DNA from: Apostichopus japonicus
Lineage: Eukaryota; Echinodermata; Holothuroidea; Aspidochirotida; Stichopodidae
NCBI RefSeq assembly: GCF_037975245.1
Contig: NC_092581.1
Location: 6,105,501-6,169,500 of the forward strand
Direction of reading: 5' to 3'
Length of the DNA stretch: 64,000 nt
The notes beneath the pieces are model-generated. The model worked only from the letters and a program-made list of their open reading frames with translations. It searched no databases and was not told where the DNA came from. Shown here one piece after another: positions 29,001-44,000 of the stretch; the first letter of the stretch is position 1; each line of letters begins with the position of its first letter. A program made the position numbers and the translations under genes.

Positions 29001-32000
29001 ACATAGGCCTACATTCTAAGTTAAATTAGTAAAGCATTTTACATAGGCATACATTCTAAGTTAAATTAGTAAAGCATTTTACATAGGCCTACATCCTAAG
29101 TTAAATTAGTAAAGCATATTAAATAGGCCTACATTTTAAGGTCGTCAGAGTATGCATCAAATATGCTAGAAAAACAGATAATGGTCACACGTTTTAGAAC
29201 TTCGCCGGAAGCAAGTTTTACTGCCACATTCAAAGCAATTTCCCTGTCTGAGACAACTCGTTGCTAAAACGTAATGAAGCATTCAAAGTTAAGTAGTACA
29301 TCGACAAGATATAGTCTACACTAACCAGGCTCGATTCCTGGTGTTAATTTGTTAATCAGAGCAGTTTCAATTAGCAGCTTCTGTTTTGTTGATTCCATGT
29401 ATGGTTTCATTTTCCAGCTTCGTAGATGGAGAAATCAACAACAGATGCAGAATTGAGTGTTACTTGTATTTAACAATCAGCTAATGGACAGATATCCGTG
29501 GTTTATGGTTGTGTTCGGCCCAATCTTATAGTTAGTCACTCCTGCCTCTCCCTGTGCCCTGCACTCCGACACTATACCTAACTGTTGTAAGACCCTGCCT
29601 GGCACAACCATTGCAACATGTGCTGCATTCAAAATGCATTGCATGCTTTAAACAAATTCAATGTAAAAGGCCAGGTGTCCTTCTGTTTACTTTGCCAGGA
29701 TTATTTTTGCAGGGATTCATAAATTTTCTTCTAACTATTATAATTTCATTTTAATGTGTGAGCAATCTTTTTTTTTCAAGAGTCTAGGGGGAGCTAGAGA
29801 AATTTATGCTGAGAATGCTTAACAAGAATAGTAAAGTCTAGTAAGTGTAGTAAAAACACTAAACGACTTTTAATGTGAAGTGAGATATGTTATGTGAGAT
29901 ATGTTATGTGTGCCTTCAAAGTGTCTAGCCTTGCCGCATTTCTCTACATTTTGATGTTAAATTTTATTTATGACACGTGTAACATTCAAATAATGCAGTG
30001 ATCGTAAAGATTATTTCTATTTGTATACTCGACATAACCTTTGATCTATATTACCACATGTTTATTCCTTGAACACATCACGAGGTGAGCCAATGCATAC
30101 AGCCTGTGAAACACCGGGTGGTCCCCCTGCGTATAACTCTTGCCATATGCTCCACAGGTCCTTCATGGACATTGAGATAATTACGCCCTCTGACCTCCAC
30201 ACAATATGAATTTTACTGTATGTTGTATTACTAAATTTTGTTTGTTTTTTCACAACGATTTTACGCTACACGACGTCTCAACTAGGATATCTTTATAATT
30301 ATTGAGCTATTTACTGGGTAATTCCCTTAGCTGTTGAATTTTAAGTATAGGTGACTTGTAGAAAATTCCCAAGGACTTGTACAGTTTGTTAACGTCATGT
30401 GAACATGAAACCCACCATGTCAACGAGATGGATCTTTTACCCATATTGTCACATTCCATCACACACTTAGAGAACAATACATTTAGATTCCCATCTTGTA
30501 CTTCTAACTCTCTCTTTGAATGTTATGGAAAAGATTTCGTAAAGTGGTTGAGTGTGTGAACAATTTCCATTTCACTATTTTGCACAAAACATTACTTTTG
30601 ACAAATTTCAATCAAAGCAATGTTTGTCTATACATGTATAGTTGACGTTTTCTTTTTGCGAAAGTAAATAGAATGATAAATAAAGACTTGAAGCAAAATT
30701 AAATTAGATATATTGCAGACCATAAAAAAACACTGTGGTCAGCCCAGCTTATATTTCTATATACCAATATTTAATTCTGAGAAATGACCCTTTAAGCAAA
30801 TGAGGTTCATAAATTAAAAAGACTGGACTATTTAGTCTAATGTACAGACTGATACCATTACGTCAGTTCCTCATATGCAACACAAACTCACTGGGATGAC
30901 ATAACTCTTCTATTGCCTCAAATGACATGTTTACAATACCTTATAAAGGTCAAATAGTGTTGAATGTAATCCAAGGGTCCTTTCCTATTTATATGAAGTT
31001 AAAGAAACAGGTTAGGGTTGAGTTATTATAAGTTTTTATAACAGTAGAGTTGGGCCAGCACTGAGGAACTGGCGTCATCATCAATTATAAAGTTAAAGGA
31101 TCATTCCAGAGGAATAGCATATTTTAAATTTGAATGTCTTGAAAACCTCAATAGATAGATATGGAAACATCAGTAGCACTGACAGTTTGTTGTTTCTTAG
31201 ATTACGACATTATAAGACTACAATTCTGTTCAAAGGTCGCTCTTTAAGTTATTACATTAGTGATTAGACTCATTGTTACATTTGCGGATGATTTATCTCA
31301 TATCAGTGCTTTGTATGACATGAGTGGTTGATTTTGTTGCATTAATGTTTAATGTGACATTAGTGGTTATTTGTGTAACAGTAATGCTCAGTATTGAGTA
31401 AGAGCATTAGTCTTTTTACATCAGTGGAAAGGTTTTGCACCAGTGGTTGATTATAGCATTACATGGGTGATACAGGGTCTTAGTTCCCTTGTGTTTTACG
31501 TACGTGCTAGTATAGTCGCAAAACATGCCAGTCCTGCAAGAATCATGAGTCCTCCCGTTGATATTTTTCTTCCTAAGTATGTCATACTAAACATACTAGC
31601 AGTGTAGGCTGGTATCTCCACTGCACCAGATAAACAGAAGGCTATGTAGTTGTTAACACCAAGACTGGAAGTTCCCAAAGATAATCCATAGTAAACGAAG
31701 CTTTGCACGAACCTGAAACCAAATCGAGACCATATAAAGGTAATAACAGCATTTCGTCGTGCGTCTTGGTAGCGGCGTATACAAGAAGGGTTTTGAATAA
31801 TAAGAACTGGCCGAGGCAGGCGAGTGGAGGGGGGGGGGCGGTCTTCAGGAGGTCTCATGGTAGGTAGATATAAGTCACATAGCACTTGCAGTAAAGGGTC
31901 GATTGTACTGCCTTAGGTGTGTAATCCGAAGGACAAAGGTTCTCTTACATACAACCTCTCACGCATTTTCTCAGTGTGGAAAATGTTTCAATTATAGATA

Positions 32001-35000
32001 ATTGTTTTTTTGCGTCGTTATAGTTATAGTGAGAGAGATATGAAATGTTTTTAATATCAAAGACACACTGACTGAGATTGGGAGTAAGAACTGATGCGGA
32101 CGGGTACCTCCCCCCTCCCCCCCCCCCCATTCAAACGCTGTCTAACAGTTACAGGACTCACCCGACACCCAGGAATAGGCTTGTACTGAAGGAACTATAG
32201 TAACACGCATAGTACTTTGGAAGGTTCATGGGAAACCTTTCCACCGTGAAGCTTTAAAGAATTATTGGAACGTAAACAGAATTCATGTTTACGCTAGGGG
32301 TCTCTTTCATATTTGAAAATCTCATCAGTAGCCTTCCAGCTGTTCACTCCCAACCGCAGATTAGGGGAGGTTAAAGATCATGGATTTCCCTGTTGCAGCT
32401 CACTATCAGATAGGGTTAGTTGTCTCATAACTTGTTCAAAGATCGTTTTGAATAATATAACAGGTGGTTGTGTGAAACCAAGACAATGCTTCGTTTCCTA
32501 TCCACTAACTGTATGTTGCCATACCACAAAATACAGACAGCAGTCAATATAGATCAGCGAGGTCAGGGAACAACTCCTTGGCGACGATCTCCAAAAGAAC
32601 AATGTGTTTGTGTTAACACTAGCCAATAGTGGTTCAAGTTTGGTTCAAGTTTGATCAAAACATGTACCTCATTATATTTTGGAATTAATGCGTATCTTTG
32701 CTAACATATTACAGCTTAATATATATATAAGCTGCAGCCCATGAGGATATTCATTGTCACGTGCCCCCCCACCCCCCAACAAAAAAATTGTGCCACCCCC
32801 AGGTGCCCACCAGATTCGATTTGTAGTGTTAAAAGAAATACTCAAACAATTTTTTTTTTGAAAGGACGAAAAAGTATTATGTTCATCAGTAAAACTACTT
32901 ACCGCCCAACTATTCAATCGGAAAACATGTTTTAGTTCTCTCATAATGGATAATCCCCAGATAGCACCAAATTGCATCATATGACCCTTAATTATTTAAA
33001 AACATTATCTACATTGTAGTATTAGGCTTCTAAGAATTGGCGGAGATTGAGCCCGCGGAAAATTCGGTCAAGCTATATGAAAACTTCCAGCTTAGCGTTT
33101 ATTATTGAGAGAGAGAATGAAACAGGCGGAAACTGTAAGGGGTTTGTTTTTCTAAAAATGCATGGTAACTACGTTCATGGCCATGCAGCTGCAGAAGGGG
33201 GTTGGGTATAATCCCCAGTTATAATCGATCTGTTCTGACAGATATGCCATCACATATTGGGGTTAAAATAAATAGACCCCCCCCCCTCCAGTGTCCAAAC
33301 GAGGGGAAGAGTTACACACAGTTCCTCGACCCGTGTTCTCAATAAAAATTGACCAATTTCAAGTTGACAATGACTGAAACGTGCATAATAGCACAACTTC
33401 CTATGCAAGTCATAAATCTAATACGAAAATATTTAAACAAAAATCTCTGCACTTAGTCACTGAGTTAGGATCGAAGTAGTCTCAAATCATAGTAAAACCG
33501 ACCCGAGGGTGCTTTTGTGTTATTTGTTCTAGCTTTCATTTCCTTCCCAATATCTGAATTGCAAAGATACCCCCTCCATAAAATGTTCTGCTGTTCCTCT
33601 TCTGTAGTTCCAAAATCATTTTCCATCTTCATGCATCTTCTAGATGCGTTGCCTTATCCTCTCCCCGCCCCCTTTTTTGTTGTTGTAACTTATCCCTTTG
33701 TATATCTTCCTGGATTAGAAGACCGTATTACTCATTATCAGCAACACACAGCATCGCATTAGCAAAAGAGAAAAATAATGAAATTATTCACTAGACTTAC
33801 CAATTGTAAATTAAATTGATTGTATAATAAATTAAAATCCGATGACGTAATATATCCAGGTACGACGCACTTTGTATGGGAACGTCTTCAACCTAAGCGA
33901 ATAAGAAAAATGAGCTTATAGCGTGGATGTATAAAGAGGTGTTGTATATTATAATGGTACTATGCAACCTGTTTACTATAATGGTACTATGTAATATGTT
34001 TACTATAATGGTACTATGCGACCTGTATACTATAATGGTACTATGCAACCTGTATACTGTAATGGTACTATGCAACCTGTATACTATAATGGTACTATGT
34101 AACCTGTATACTGTAATGGTACTATGTAATATGTTTACTATAATGGTACTATGCGACCTGTATACTATAATGGTACTATGCAACCTGTATACTGTAATGG
34201 TACTATGCAACCTGTATACTGTAATGGTACTATGCAACCTGTATACTGTAATGGTACTATGTAACCTGTATACTGTAATGGTACTATGGAACCTGTATAC
34301 TGTAATGGTACTGTGTAACCTGTATACTACAATGGTACTATGTAACATGTATACTATAATGGTACTATGTAACCTGTATACTGTAATGGTACTGTGTAAC
34401 CTGTATTCTGTAATGGTACTATGTATCATGTATACTGTAATGGTACTATGCAACCTGTATACTGTAATGGTACTGTGTAACCTGTATACTACAATGGTAC
34501 TATGTAACATGTATACTACAATGGTACTATGTAACCTGTATACTGTAATGGTACTGTGTAACCTGTATTCTGTAATGGTACTATGTATCATGTATACTGT
34601 AATGGTACTATGCAACCTGTATACTGTAATGGTACTGTGTAACCTGTATACTACAATGGTACTATGTAACATGTATACTGTAATGGTACTGTGTAACCTG
34701 TATACTACAATGGTACTATGTAACATGTATACTATAATGGTACTATGTAACCTGTATTCTGTAATGGTACTATGTATCATGTATACTGTAATGGTACTGT
34801 GTAACCTGTATACTGTAATGGTACTATGTTACCTGTATTCTATCATGATACTATGTAACCTGTATACTATAATGGTACTATGTTACCTGTATACTGTAAT
34901 GGTACTATGTTACCTGTATACTGTAATGATACTATGTAACCTGTATACTATAATGTTACTATGCAACCTGTATACTATCATGGTACTATGTTACCTGTAT

Positions 35001-38000
35001 ACTGTAATGGTACTATGTTACCTGTATACTATAATGTTACTATGCAACCTGTATACTATCATGGTACTATGTAACCTGTATACTGTAATGGTACTATGTA
35101 TCCTGTATACTGTAATGGTACTAGGTATCCTGTTTACTATAATGGTACTATGTAACCTGTATACTGTAATGGTACTATGTAACATGTGTACTGTAATGGT
35201 ACTATGTTACCTGTATACTATCATGGTCCTATGTAACCTGTATACTATAATGGTACTATGTAACTTCATGTATACTGTAATGGTACTATGCGACCTGTAT
35301 ACTATAATGGTACTGTGCAACCTGTATACTATAATGGTACTGTGCAACCTGTATACTATAATGGTACTATGTAACATGTATACTGTAATGGTACTATATA
35401 ACCTGTATACTGTAATATACAACCTGTATACTGTAATGGTACTATGTAACCTGTATACTGTAATGGTACTATGTAACCTGTATACTATAATGGTACTATG
35501 AAACCTGTATACTGTAATGGTACTATGTAACCTGTATACTGTAATGGTACTATGTAACCTGTATACTGTAATGGTACTATGTATCATGTATACTGTAATG
35601 GTACTATGCAACCTGTATACTGTAATGGTACTATGTAACCTGTATACTATAATGGTACTATGAAACCTGTATACTGTAATGGTACTATGTAACCTGTATA
35701 CTGTAATGGTACTATGTAACCTGTATACTGTAATGGTACTATGTTACATGTATACTGTAATGGTACCATGTAACCTGTTTACTATAATGGTACTATGTAA
35801 CCTGTATACTATAATGGTACTATGTAACATGTGTACTGTAATGGTACTATGTAACCTGCCGTATACTGTAATGGTACTATGTTACCTGTATACGGTAATG
35901 GTACTATGTAACCTGTATACTGTAATGGTACTATGTTACATGTACAGGGACGGCGATTTGTTTCAAATATTGGGGGGGGGGACATTTGCTTGGATGCAGG
36001 CGAATTACTATCAAAGCGGACCGCCACCATTGGTTGGCGCGCAGCGTACAAGAAAAGTTCTTGTTTTGACAGCCCCCCAGATCCCCGGAAATGGCACTTC
36101 TCGGGCTTGAAAATGACCAACCAGATGTACAATTTTGCCTGAGAACCAAGTTTTTCCCAATAGTTTTGTTTCATTCATAACCTTTTTCAAGATTGTCACC
36201 AGTCACACATCATGTTCGACCTCATCGCATCTCCTGTGGATCATTATTTTTGTAGGTAATTCTACGTAACACCCCACAACACCCGTCAGCCCCAATTTTC
36301 AAGGTTTTAAGCCCATTATTTGTTCAGAATTTGAATAATAATTCACTTCAAAACATACCCATAATGTTGCACAAAATTTCATCTATGGACAACCAATATA
36401 GAAAAAACCCCTTCAACCCCTAACAGACCGGTCAAAATTGCACGAGTAGAGGGAAGTATGATGAAGAATGTTGGTCAAGGAATTTTCGAAAATTCAGACA
36501 TAGTTAATTTATTGGTGTACCAATATTAAAACCTCTTATAACAGCTACTATAAAACTTCGATATCATCAAAACATACCCCAAAAATATGCTCGAGGGGAG
36601 GGGGCGGTCTCCACCCTTCGCCCCCCCCCCTGGCTACGCGCCTGCGGTTAGAAATTTTGTAGGAAACAGGCCAAATGAAAACCCAGTGAACCCATATCGA
36701 TGTGGATCATATATATGATTGTACGTACTTACACTCATACACAAGAGATGTACAGACATTATGATAATAATCACGAGTGACAACATGTTACACGGTCACA
36801 GGTCACAGAAACGACCACGGAGAGTCATTTACCTCATGCAGCATGTGTTGGATGAAGTTGTAGCCACCGCCAAATATGATTTGGATAAATAATCTCACGC
36901 GTTATTTTCTATTTATAGCCCAGACAAAAATTATGCCACCAAATTATTGGGGGGGGGGGTATTAGATACCACCGTATATCCCCACCTAAAATATTGGGAG
37001 GACATGTCCCCCACCCGCCCCCCCCCCAATGATCGCCTATGTATTATGTAACCTGTATACTGTAATGGTACTATGTTACCTGTATACTGTAATGGTACTA
37101 TGTAGCCTGTATACTATAATGGTACTATGGAACCTGTATACTGTAATGGTACTATGTAACCTGTATACTGTAATGGTACTATGTAACATGTGTACTGTAA
37201 TGGTACTATGTAACCTGTATACTACAATGGTACTATGGAACCTGTATACTGTAATGGTACTATGTAACCTGTATACTGTAATGGTACTATGTAACCTGTA
37301 TACTACAATGGTACTATGGAACCTGTATACTGTAATGGTACTATGTAACCTGTATACTGTAATGGTACTATGGAACCTGTATACTGTAATGGTACTATGT
37401 AGCCTGTATACTATAATGGTACTATGGAACCTGTATACTGTAATGGTACTATGTAACCTGTATACTGTAATGGTACTATGTAACATGTGTACTGTAATGG
37501 TACTGTGTAACCTGTATACTACAATGGTACTATGTAACATGTATACTATAATGGTACTATGTAACCTGTATTCTGTAATGGTACTATGTATCATGTATAC
37601 TGTAATGGTACTGTGTAACCTGTATACTGTAATGGTACTATGTTACCTGTATTCTATCATGATACTATGTAACCTGTATACTATAATGGTACTATGTAAC
37701 ATGTATACTGTAATGGTACTGTGTAACCTGTATACTGTAATGGTACTATGTTACCTGTATACTGTAATGATACTATGTTACCTGTATACTGTAATGGTAC
37801 TATGTTACCTGTATACTGTAATGATACTATGTAACCTGTATACTATAATGTTACTATGCAACCTGTATACTATCATGGTACTATGTAACCTGTATACTGT
37901 AATGGTACTATGTATCCTGTATACTGTAATGGTACTAGGTATCCTGTTTACTATAATGGTACTATGTAACCTGTATACTGTAATGGTACTATGTAACATG

Positions 38001-41000
38001 TGTACTGTAATGGTACTATGTTACCTGTATACTATCATGGTCCTATGTAACCTGTATACTATAATGGTACTATGTAACTTCATGTATACTGTAATGGTAC
38101 TATGCGACCTGTATACTATAATGGTACTGTGCAACCTGTATACTATAATGGTACTATGTAACATGTATACTGTAATGGTACTATATAACCTGTATACTGT
38201 AATATACAACCTGTATACTGTAATGGTACTATGTAACCTGTATACTATAATGGTACTATGAAACCTGTATACTGTAATGGTACTATGTAACCTGTATACT
38301 GTAATGGTACTATGTAACCTGTATACTGTAATGGTACTATGTATCATGTATACTGTAATGGTACTATGCAACCTGTATACTGTAATGGTACTATGTAACC
38401 TGTATACTATAATGGTACTATGAAACCTGTATACTGTAATGGTACTATGTAACCTGTATACTGTAATGGTACTATGTAACCTGTATACTGTAATGGTACT
38501 ATGTTACATGTATACTGTAATGGTACCATGTAACCTGTTTACTATAATGGTACTATGTAACCTGTATACTATAATGGTACTATGTAACATGTGTACTGTA
38601 ATGGTACTATGTAACCTGCCGTATACTGTAATGGTACTATGTTACCTGTATACGGTAATGGTACTATGTAACCTGTATACTGTAATGGTACTATGTTACA
38701 TGTACAGGGACGGCGATTTGTTTCAAATATTGGGGGGGGGGGGGACATTTGCTTGGATGCAGGCGAATTACTATCAAAGCGGACCGCCACCATTGGTTGG
38801 CGCGCAGCGTACAAGAAAAGTTCTTGTTTTGACAGCCCCCCAGATCCCCGGAAATGGCACTTCTCGGGCTTGAAAATGACCAACCAGATGTACAATTTTG
38901 CCTGAGAACCAAGTTTTTCCCAATAGTTTTGTTTCATTCATAACCTTTTTCAAGATTGTCACCAGTCACACATCATGTTCGACCTCATCGCATCTCCTGT
39001 GGATCATTATTTTTGTAGGTAATTCTACGTAACACCCCACAACACCCGTCAGCCCCAATTTTCAAGGTTTTAAGCCCATTATTTGTTCAGAATTTGAATA
39101 ATAATTCACTTCAAAACATACCCATAATGTTGCACAAAATTTCATCTATGGACAACCAATATAGAAAAAACCCCTTCAACCCCTAACAGACCGGTCAAAA
39201 TTGCACGAGTAGAGGGAAGTATGATGAAGAATGTTGGTCAAGGAATTTTCGAAAATTCAGACATAGTTAATTTATTGGTGTACCAATATTAAAACCTCTT
39301 ATAACAGCTACTATAAAACTTCGATATCATCAAAACATACCCCAAAAATATGCTCGAGGGGAGGGGGCGGTCTCCACCCTTCGCCCCCCCCCCCCTGGCT
39401 ACGCGCCTGCGGTTAGAAATTTTGTAGGAAACAGGCCAAATGAAAACCCAGTGAACCCATATCGATGTGGATCATATATATGATTGTACGTACTTACACT
39501 CATACACAAGAGATGTACAGACATTATGATAATAATCACGAGTGACAACATGTTACACGGTCACAGGTCACAGAAACGACCACGGAGAGTCATTTACCTC
39601 ATGCAGCATGTGTTGGATGAAGTTGTAGCCACCGCCAAATATGATTTGGATAAATAATCTCACGCGTTATTTTCTATTTATAGCCCAGACAAAAATTATG
39701 CCACCAAATTATTGGGGGGGGGGGTATTAGATACCACCGTATATCCCCACCTAAAATATTGGGAGGACATGTCCCCCACCCGCCCCCCCCCCAATGATCG
39801 CCTATGTATTATGTAACCTGTATACTGTAATGGTACTATGTTACCTGTATACTGTAATGGTACTATGTAGCCTGTATACTATAATGGTACTATGGAACCT
39901 GTATACTGTAATGGTACTATGTAACCTGTATACTGTAATGGTACTATGTAACATGTGTACTGTAATGGTACTATGTAACCTGTATACTACAATGGTACTA
40001 TGGAACCTGTATACTGTAATGGTACTATGTAACCTGTATACTGTAATGGTACTATGGAACCTGTATACTGTAATGGTACTATGTAACCTGTATACTGTAA
40101 TGGTACTATGCGACCTGTATACTGTAATGGTACTATGTAACCTGTATACTACAATGGTACTATGGAACCTGTATACTGTAATGGTACTATGTAACCTGTA
40201 TACTGTAATGGTACTATGGAACCTGTATACTGTAATGGTACTATGTAGCCTGTATACTATAATGGTACTATGGAACCTGTATACTGTAATGGTACTATGT
40301 AACCTGTATACTGTAATGGTACTATGTAACATGTGTACTGTAATGGTACTATGTAACCTGTGTACTGAAATGGTACTATGTAACCTGTATACTGTTATGG
40401 TACTATGTTACATGTGTACTGTAGTTGTACTATGTATCCTGTATTAGGAGAGTGGCAACATATCAGGAAGCAATGATTCAGATATTTTGTTTTTCATTGT
40501 GGAAAGCAAATGCCCAAGCGAATTGTACGTTCAATATATATGTAAGTTAAACATATTAATTTAAGTCTTTAGGATAAACATCGTGCACCCCAACCCGCCA
40601 AAAAAAAACAAAAAAAACGATGAAACATATATTAAAAATTTTGAAGGAATGTATTATATAGAATATTTCATATCATTACACTTACAGTTTTAAGAGTTGA
40701 CATCAATTCATCTGGTAGAGTTTTTCCGTTCACTCTGGCAATTTTCTTGATAACTTTCTCTGCATGAACAAACTTCTTTTTACTGAGAAGCCATCTTGGT
40801 GATTCGCTTAGCATTCTTTGTTTTCAACAAGAAACAGACAGAGAGTGAGAGAGAGAAGAACAAAGAACACAGTCTGTTTTATTATTTATTTGATAGTACG
40901 TTTGTTTAACTTGTTTGTTCGTTCGTTCTTTGTGTGTTTATTAATTTGGTTTAATTTAGCTACCGGAGAGGGAGGCTACGTATCTGGACGTTGGGTGGTC

Positions 41001-44000
41001 CAGAAGTTATGTTTTGTAGTTCTACATTGAAGCAGTATTGTGTTGCGCCTTGATTGCAGCTGATGTAACCTTTCAGTAAAGTAATATATCTTCGATCTGA
41101 ACTAGTTTCATTTAAATGTGTTGCTGTCGTGTCCTCGGATCGGCATTCCCCTATGGTGGCAGCAGTGGGATAAATATAGTGCTGCATCCGTACGGAACGT
41201 TGTACAAGTCACTGTAGTGTATGTGGAGAAACGTATATCATGTTAATGCAATAATAGAATGCTAACAGATTTTCTTTTTATATACTCACCCTATAAAAGG
41301 TGTTAAAAAGAGGAAAGGGAGAGCGTAGATAACCATCTGTATTCTCCAGCTTGTAACATAGCGTCCAATCACAGCTAATACGAAATAGCCAAGAGCAAAG
41401 AAATACCACAAGAAAACTCCAAAATATACACGTACGTCTGCACCTACGACTTCTGTTCCTGTAATGAACATGAAAGAAAGAAATTGTCACATTGGCATGC
41501 ATATGCAAGCTATGATAAGTACTATAACAGTGACAGTCAGGGTTTCGTCAGCGGAAGCGTATTGTAATGGGCAAACAACATAATTGTATGAGAAGACCGA
41601 ATTATTGCATCATCAATGAATGGTTGTTGTAGGACGAGCCCAACTGCAAAGTTTCATGTGGGTTTATTTGTACAGGGCGGTGGATGTCAGGAATATGTAC
41701 TAAACGTGTTTTGTTCATATGGGAGGGGGGGGGGGGGTAGCGCACAAAAGTTAAAAGTGGCTCACTCAATAATTATTGACAATGCTTTCGATGGTCAAAT
41801 CCATAACAAAGCAAAATAGAGGTTTTAAAGGAAAAGTTTGATAACAGTATCCAATACTAAGTGCGAGCAATTTATACTGTCGTTAAGTTTTGAATCATTA
41901 AACCATCCGCGTAGTACTCAAACGGATATGGTAATTGATCAAAGTCTGACACTATCGTAAATGTTTCACGGGGTAAGAGAAATTTAAATATCGCGTTATA
42001 CATCTGAATTATTTTTTCACATTTGCTCGCCCGGATACCTCTTCACAATGATCACAGGCAAAGTGTTTTTCAAATACTTCTTTTTGTCCCCTCTTTAATC
42101 TCCTGATGTGAAGAAACTTTGACTTGTTGCGCTAAATTAATTATGTCGTTAAGTATGAGCACTATCCACTAGAAAACAAAATTGCTTTGAAGTTGAATAC
42201 GTACCGTAGACAAAGCAAACCAGACTAGCTCCATAAGTAGTAGCCCCGACGGTGAATCGCAACATAGCGTACACATATATGTTTGACGATAATGCAGTAA
42301 TAGCACATACGACACCGGTCAACACCGTACATATCGCGATAGTGTAAAACCGACCGATCCTGACAACAAAAAAGATACCCAGGGAAAAATTGTTACAGTT
42401 TTACATGACTGTATCATTTAAAATGCTCGGAGAATTTGTAGTGGCACAAAAGGTTGTTGTAAGTTTGACCCTATTCGTATTCATAAGCAGATACGAACAC
42501 CACCTGGCCTCTCATTTTGAGATTTCTAGATTGGCATTCGACAACAACCGATCAAACCGTGAACATATCGGTAACGTAAAACAATTGGATTCGATAGAGT
42601 ACAACATCATCAATAAAATATCATGGGCTGACTTATAATACTTCACTTAAATGTAACTCCATATATAGACTATTTAACTCCGTCTATAAAACAATGTAAC
42701 TTCATGGATAATGGACGTACCTTTAAATGGGTAAACCATGTAGCTATATATAGATCATGTACTCCGTCTATAGAACAATGTAACTTCATGGATGAGGGAC
42801 GAACACTCTAAAAACAACCTGGTGAAAATTTCCTGGTCAACAATTTGCTAACATTATCCTGGATATTGTCTACGTTAGGTAACATAATCCTGGTGACGCC
42901 TGGTTAATCTAGGGCGGTAAACCTGATCTTAACATAACCAGACTGGTGAATTAATTAAAATAGATTATCAGCATATTGCAATCCTCGCCTCTGATTGGTT
43001 TGTTGGTCGCGACTCAAGACGTTCGAACTAGCGGCTTCCTACGTATGAAAATCGCAAGCCTACGGAACTGTCAAATACAACTAAGAACTCTGCAAATAAC
43101 CATCTAATTATGGCAGATGACGAAGTCAAATTCATGCTAGATCAATGGGGAATGAGTTACCCTAAATGAGTGTTTGTTTAAAGGTAAAGGTGGAATACCG
43201 GGATCATGTCTATTTAGTCATTTCTGTGATACAGTCAGTACGCGCGATATTGTAAGTATAACCTAAAGTTAGCTCATACGTTGTCAGGCTATGTTAGGCC
43301 AGATCGTGAAGAAAGTGTATGCCTATAGTGTGTCATACCCAATACTTAGCAAGACCTAGACCTTCGCTAAATCACGGGCGCTTCTACTTCTACCGAATGC
43401 AAGTTATTGTGGTGTATGGTAACTATGAGGGCACACCTAACGAAAGCCACACAGCAACTTTTTACGCTTGGGTCAGCACAATTTAGACCCCGTAGCTTGC
43501 CTTCGCTTTTAAATAGACTAGGCCTAAGCTAAACAGTGGATATCTTTAGACCACTAGTGGTCTACATGTTCGGGCTATACTAGTGATTGCCGACATTGAA
43601 AGAAGAAAATACGCTATAGCAATTAAGCTATATTAGGTTATACGTATTGATATTGAGAAATTTATTGAGAATAATGATAATTTGATACTATTCATTTATA
43701 AAAACCATGAAACTCGTGTATGGTTAATCTTAATCTAGACTATACTTCAATCTAAATTGGTCAACAATCAATGCTTTAGGGTCTCCGGGGGGGGGGGGGT
43801 GGTACTGGTGTGTCAAACTCTAACAGGTTTTGGCTGAAATGTAAGTTTATTAGGCTAAGCCTATCCATGCTTAATGATATAGGTATAGTCTAGCCCTAGT
43901 CACATGTAAGTTTTATCCACATGAAAAATGTAAAATGAAACACCACATAGCTAGGTCACAGCTTTGCACTCCTTGCAATATGAAACAGACATGAATATAA

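Noticed and set aside
30062-30253. 63-codon minus-strand frame inside an SLC22 intron
   Set aside because: It does not match the transporter family and has no acceptor or donor in phase with neighbouring exons.
31496-31885. A single long exon covering the whole open frame before exon 7
   Set aside because: It would insert charged SRFGFR into helix 7 and has no phase-0 acceptor to join exon 5. Only 31504-31712 is supported.
33927-38261. Long open frames (up to 524 codons) with repeated MVLCNLYTV or YRLHSTITV
   Set aside because: The unit is 27 bp, a multiple of three, and is open on both strands. No start context, splice sites or non-repeat domain, so these are satellite by-products.
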